Source of the DNA: Sellimonas caecigallum
GTDB taxonomy: Bacteria > Bacillota > Clostridia > Lachnospirales > Lachnospiraceae
NCBI RefSeq assembly: GCF_019754295.1
Contig: NZ_VIRV01000021.1
Span: 1 to 37,242, forward strand
DNA: 37,242 nt
Reading direction: 5' to 3'
The stretch's first letter is position 1. Each line of letters begins with the position of its first letter. The notes beneath the pieces were generated by a model, which saw only the letters and a list, made by a program, of their open reading frames with translations, was not told the DNA's origin and did no database searches. Both the position numbers and the translations under genes were made by a program. Positions 33,587 through 37,242 of this stretch are shown here, piece by piece.

Positions 33587-35167
33587 ATGAAAAAAAATAT
33601 ACTGGAGATAAAAAATCTGACAAAATATTTCGGCCAGAACAAGGTACTCCACGAAGTCAATCTGTCTATCGAAAGAGGAAAGATCCATGGACTTGTAGGT
33701 GCAAACGGATCTGGGAAAAGCACTATCATGAACATTCTCTTCGGTAACAGCGTCATCTCGGAGACTGGTGGATACGAAGGCGAAATCCTTCTGGATGGGG
33801 AACCGATCCGTATCCGTTCGACACGGGATGCTATGAAATACGGATTCGGTATGATCCATCAGGAGTTTATCCTGATTCCCGACATGACAGTGGCCGAAAA
33901 TATCAAACTTACAAGAGAAAATACAAAGAAAGGAGCCAGCCGGATCCTGGGACACGAACTTTCCTACATCGACAAAGCACAGGATCAGGAAGACGCTTCA
34001 TCTGTTCTAAATGAACTCGGCTTTTCCATCGACTGTTCCTATCTTGTGAAAAATCTCTCCACAAACGCAAAGCAGTTTGTGGAGATCGCCAGGGAGCTGG
34101 ACAAAAAAAATCTGAAGTTCCTCCTCCTGGACGAGCCCACCGCCGTGCTGAATGATGAGGATTCCCGCCGCCTCATGGATGTCCTGAAAAAACTTGCCTC
34201 AAAGGGTACATCCATCCTTTTCTGTTCTCACAGACTCCATGAGATATGTGAGCTCTGTGATACTGTCACTGTGATCCGTGACGGCAATATCATCTCGGAA
34301 TATCAAAAAGAAAACATGTCTATCCCGGCGCTGGCCACAGACATGATCGGTTACGACATTCATGAAGCTGTCCAAAAACCGCGCATGATAAAAGAGGAAT
34401 CCATTCTTTCGTTCCGCGATTTTTCCGTTCAAATGCCCGGAGAGCAGCTGCACGGCATCCATCTGGACGTAAAAAAAGGAGAAATACTTGGCCTTACAAG
34501 CCTGTCCGGTCACGGAAAGCTGGCCCCTGGATACGGCGTCCTTGGTATTTATCCGTCATCCGGCAGTATCTTGTTTGAAGGAGAAAATCTGGATCTTTCC
34601 GACACAGGAAAGACCATAGAAAAAGGAATTTTTCTTCTGCCGGATGACCGAAAAAATATGGGCCTTCTCCTGGATCATTCCATCCGGGAAAACATCGTAT
34701 TTTCCGGTTTTTACGGGAAACACCGCTTTTCGAAAAAACTGTTCGGCCCGTTTTCTGTAAGGGATAAAAAATCCATGTCCCGCTATGTCGAAGAACAGAT
34801 CCGAGAACTTGGCATCAAATGTGAAAATATGAATCAGAAGACAAGGGAATTGAGCGGAGGTAATCAGCAGAAGGTCTGCATTGCAAGAGCCGCAGCCGTC
34901 CGGCCAAAAGTACTCTTTATTTCAGAACCTACAAGAGGCGTGGATATCGGAGCCAAAGAGAAAATACTGGATGCACTGATCCGGATGAGCCGGGAACAGG
35001 GGACTACCATCATCGTCGCTTCCAGCGAACTCGAAGAACTCAAAAGGATCAGCGACCGGATCGCCGTCCTGTGCGAAGGAAAAGTGTCCCGGATTCTTCC
35101 GCCGGATGCCTCGGAGGAAGAATTTGCATACGCATATACAGGAGAGGAGGAGCGCTATGACCAATAG
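33587..35167 (+). CDS. ABC transporter ATPase, double-domain (nucleoside/sugar type)
   Basis: 526-aa cytoplasmic ATPase with two ABC domains, as in RbsA or the nucleoside ATPase NupB. Domain 1: Walker A VGANGSGKST, Walker B FLLLDEPTAVL, but a degenerate signature LSTNAKQFVEIAREL instead of LSGGQ. Domain 2: degenerate Walker A TSLSGHGKLAPG, good signature LSGGNQQKVCIARA and ISEPTRGVDIGAKEKI. Such asymmetry is common in this class. ATG 33587 follows AGAGAGG; the frame's earlier ATG (33542) lies in the hairpin's downstream flank and lacks a ribosome site. It overlaps the first permease by 11 nt. Confidence 0.93.
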   Translation: MKKNILEIKNLTKYFGQNKVLHEVNLSIERGKIHGLVGANGSGKSTIMNILFGNSVISETGGYEGEILLDGEPIRIRSTRDAMKYGFGMIHQEFILIPDMTVAENIKLTRENTKKGASRILGHELSYIDKAQDQEDASSVLNELGFSIDCSYLVKNLSTNAKQFVEIARELDKKNLKFLLLDEPTAVLNDEDSRRLMDVLKKLASKGTSILFCSHRLHEICELCDTVTVIRDGNIISEYQKENMSIPALATDMIGYDIHEAVQKPRMIKEESILSFRDFSVQMPGEQLHGIHLDVKKGEILGLTSLSGHGKLAPGYGVLGIYPSSGSILFEGENLDLSDTGKTIEKGIFLLPDDRKNMGLLLDHSIRENIVFSGFYGKHRFSKKLFGPFSVRDKKSMSRYVEEQIRELGIKCENMNQKTRELSGGNQQKVCIARAAAVRPKVLFISEPTRGVDIGAKEKILDALIRMSREQGTTIIVASSELEELKRISDRIAVLCEGKVSRILPPDASEEEFAYAYTGEEERYDQ

Positions 35168-36182
35168 ATCAAAACTGCCTCAGATTATCATTGCATCATT
35201 TATGCTCCTGCTTTTTGTAATGGCAGGATTTCTGAAGATGGATATCCCGGAACTGATCGGGGATTCCTTCACAAAATTTGTCATGAACGGCGTACTTGTC
35301 CTGGCCATGATCCCTATGATCAACGCAGGCGCCGGCATGAATTTTGGTCTGCCGGTAGGCATCGTAGCTGGACTCTTGGGCATGTGTATGGCAATCCAGT
35401 TCCGTATGACCGGTATTTTCGGCTTCCTCGGAGCGGTGCTCCTGTCTGTGCCTCCCGCGGTCATTCTCGGATTTTTCTATGCCAAGATCCTAAACATGGT
35501 CAAAGGAAAGGAAGATATCGCAGCCATCTTTATCGGGTATTCCTTCATCCCGATCATGAATTTTGTATGGACGGTTATCCCGTTCACAAACCGTGAGATG
35601 CTCTACCCGGTCGGCGGGGAAGGACTGCGTCCAAAGATCAGCCTGGAGCACTACTTTGGACAAGTGCTGGATAAACTGTGCACAGTCAAAATCGGAGGGA
35701 TTTCTATCCCGCTTGGACTGATCGGTTTCTACGCGCTCATAGCCCTCTTGATCTACGGATTCTTCAAGACAAAATACGGCACTGTCATGCTGGCGGTGGG
35801 CGAAAATGAGCGTTTTTGTCAGCTTTCCGGCATTAAGATCAACCGTGTGCGGACGACCGCCATCATCCTTTCCACCGTCATCGGGGCAGTAGGAATCTGT
35901 GTATACGCCCAGAGCTATGGTTTCGTGGAGCTTTACAACGCTCCCCTGTCCCACAGCTTCCCTGCAGTGTCAGCGATCCTCATCGGAGGCTGCATTGGCA
36001 GACGAGCCGGCATTTTCCACGCTGTGCTCGGAACGTATCTGTATCAGACGATCTATCTTCTGTCCGCGCCGATCGCAAACGCGATCCTCATCCCTCAGAT
36101 GTCTGAGATCGTCCGGATGATCATCACGAACGGAATTATCTTATATGCATTCCTGAAACAGGAAAGGAGGAAACGGTCATGA
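35157..36182 (+). CDS. ABC transporter permease 1 (BPD_transp_2 family)
   Basis: 341-aa membrane protein with about nine hydrophobic segments. Family features are AGAGMNFGLPVGIVAGLLG, the helix-turn ILNMVKGKEDIAAIFIGY and the cytoplasmic coupling region MLAVGENERFCQLSGIKINRVR, read in part as AVGENERFCQLSGIKINR. ATG 35157 follows GGAGGAG and overlaps the ATPase stop by 11 nt. It pairs with the next gene, and the two differ enough to form a heterodimeric pore, as in nucleoside and BMP-linked importers. Confidence 0.92.
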   Translation: MTNRSKLPQIIIASFMLLLFVMAGFLKMDIPELIGDSFTKFVMNGVLVLAMIPMINAGAGMNFGLPVGIVAGLLGMCMAIQFRMTGIFGFLGAVLLSVPPAVILGFFYAKILNMVKGKEDIAAIFIGYSFIPIMNFVWTVIPFTNREMLYPVGGEGLRPKISLEHYFGQVLDKLCTVKIGGISIPLGLIGFYALIALLIYGFFKTKYGTVMLAVGENERFCQLSGIKINRVRTTAIILSTVIGAVGICVYAQSYGFVELYNAPLSHSFPAVSAILIGGCIGRRAGIFHAVLGTYLYQTIYLLSAPIANAILIPQMSEIVRMIITNGIILYAFLKQERRKRS

Positions 36183-37237
36183 AAAACAGAAACAGAATAA
36201 GAAAAGAAGACTTTCTCGTCCCGGCTGCCTTTATACTATTCAGCGTGATCTGCTTTTTTCTGTCCGGGATCAGCTTTCCGTTTCTCGCGGAACAGGTATC
36301 ACTTCGGTTTATACGGAATATCATCCTTGTCCTCGCCTTGATCCTTCCTATCATGGCAGGGATGGGGCTGAATTTTGCAGTTGTCATCGGTACGATGATC
36401 ACACAGGCTTCCTTTATCTTCGTACTGAATTTCCAGGTCATGGGAGGATTGGGCGCGGTACTTGTTCTCCTTTTATCTCTTGCATTTGCAGCTTTGTTCG
36501 GACTTCTGATCGGGAAACTTCTCAACATGGTCAAAGGAAGAGAGATGGTAACTTCCATCGTCGTTGGGCTTTTGGCAAACTATATCTATCAGTTGATTTT
36601 TGTGGCAGGATTCGGCACCCTCATCAAAGTAAACAACGAAAAACTTGTACTTTCTACCGGTATCGGTGTTAAAAACATGGTGGATCTGAAGACGTTCAAA
36701 GAAGTGTTCGATCACGTGGGAGTCATAAAGATCGGGGAGGCAAAGATCTCTGTCATCCTTCTCCTCATCATCGCGCTGACCGGAGCCTTCGTCTTTTATC
36801 TCATGCGTACTCCTCTCGGACAGAAAATCAAGGCTGTGGGCATGAGCGAAGAACGGGCGGAAAATTCCGGCATCCATGTAAATAGAATCCGGATCATCGT
36901 TATCGTCCTCTCTACTGTCATCGCCGCCTTGGGGCAGTTTGTTTACCTTCAGAACATCGGCTCTCTCAATGTGTATACCGAGCATCTGGATACAGAAAAA
37001 TTCGCCTGCGCCGCACTCCTTGCAGGGGGCGCCAGCATCCGTAAAGCCAATGTTCGCAACGCTTTTATCGGCGTCATTTTGCTTCACACGCTGTTTGTAC
37101 TCTCCCCTCTTGCGGGAAGAAATACATTTGACAACGCCGCTCTCGGCGAGTATTTCCGAAGCTTCGCCGCATATGGAGTCATCGCCTTCGCGCTGGTCAT
37201 GAATCTCCGTTTGGAGCGCAAAAAAGAATCCTGCTAA
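36179..37237 (+). CDS. ABC transporter permease 2 (BPD_transp_2 family)
   Basis: 352-aa membrane protein. Shared signature with permease 1: MAGMGLNFAVVIGTMITQAS, LLNMVKGREMVTSIVVGLL and the coupling loop KAVGMSEERAENSGIHVNRIR, read in part as AVGMSEERAENSGIHVN. It starts at an ATGA overlap with permease 1, preceded by GGAAAGGAGG. It is complete: the stop is at 37235-37237, five bases from the window edge. It completes the importer with the DUF3798 lipoprotein and double ATPase. Confidence 0.92.
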   Translation: MKNRNRIRKEDFLVPAAFILFSVICFFLSGISFPFLAEQVSLRFIRNIILVLALILPIMAGMGLNFAVVIGTMITQASFIFVLNFQVMGGLGAVLVLLLSLAFAALFGLLIGKLLNMVKGREMVTSIVVGLLANYIYQLIFVAGFGTLIKVNNEKLVLSTGIGVKNMVDLKTFKEVFDHVGVIKIGEAKISVILLLIIALTGAFVFYLMRTPLGQKIKAVGMSEERAENSGIHVNRIRIIVIVLSTVIAALGQFVYLQNIGSLNVYTEHLDTEKFACAALLAGGASIRKANVRNAFIGVILLHTLFVLSPLAGRNTFDNAALGEYFRSFAAYGVIAFALVMNLRLERKKESC

Positions 37238-37242
37238 TGGTG

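Noticed and set aside
1-37242. CRISPR arrays, tRNA or rRNA genes, insertion sequences, prophage genes
   Set aside because: No regularly spaced repeats, cloverleaf sequences, transposase or integrase motifs were seen on either strand.

Overview
The window looks like a chromosomal segment of an anaerobic, low-to-moderate-GC Firmicute, most likely a gut Lachnospiraceae-type Clostridium. The clues are strong AGGAGG-like ribosome sites, ETF-linked anaerobic redox genes, a DUF3798-type ABC transporter and an anaerobic allantoin/oxalurate pathway. The genus call is inference.

Region A (1-5.8 kb, minus strand) is a class II lanthipeptide locus. A quorum-sensing style operon runs: unknown 198-aa protein, LytTR response regulator, GHKL sensor kinase. 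Only 13 bases after the kinase stop lies a 47-codon lanthipeptide precursor ending in ICC that is easy to miss. A terminator-like hairpin follows it, then a LanM synthetase that runs off the left edge. Two perfect 12-bp direct repeats with a 21-bp period, the classic LytTR operator geometry, lie upstream of the operon.

Region B (5.85-10.8 kb, minus) is a five-gene operon: M20 carbamoyl-amino-acid hydrolase, FAD-dependent amino-acid/imino-acid dehydrogenase, EtfB, EtfA and a nitroreductase. It looks like a route that frees an amino acid from a carbamoyl derivative and passes its electrons to ETF.

Region C (10.8-31 kb) is a large purine-ureide catabolic island around a PucR regulator. One operon encodes AllD, a natural AllF-AllG (FdrA-YlbE) fusion, carbamate kinase, an LctP permease, a 75-aa two-helix membrane protein and AllC. 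AllE stands alone. A third operon encodes an internally deleted allantoinase paralogue, AllB and an NCS1 permease. Nearby are an esterase, a DAACS symporter, AllH (DUF2877) and a PucG-type aminotransferase. Together these give allantoin -> allantoate -> ureidoglycine -> ureidoglycolate -> oxalurate -> oxamate + carbamoyl phosphate -> ATP + CO2 + NH3, with a second, transaminase branch to oxalurate. The LctP permease is a good candidate for exporting oxamate, a lactate/pyruvate analogue.

Region D (31.06-32.2 kb) is a deletion scar: the C-terminal part of a Crp/Fnr regulator joined head-to-head to the C-terminal half of a MATE pump. Region E (32.2-37.24 kb, plus) is a four-gene ABC importer of the nucleoside/BMP architecture. 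It has a DUF3798 lipoprotein, a double ATPase and two permeases, with a consensus promoter and a 16-bp perfect hairpin after the lipoprotein gene.

No tRNA, rRNA, CRISPR array or complete insertion sequence was seen.
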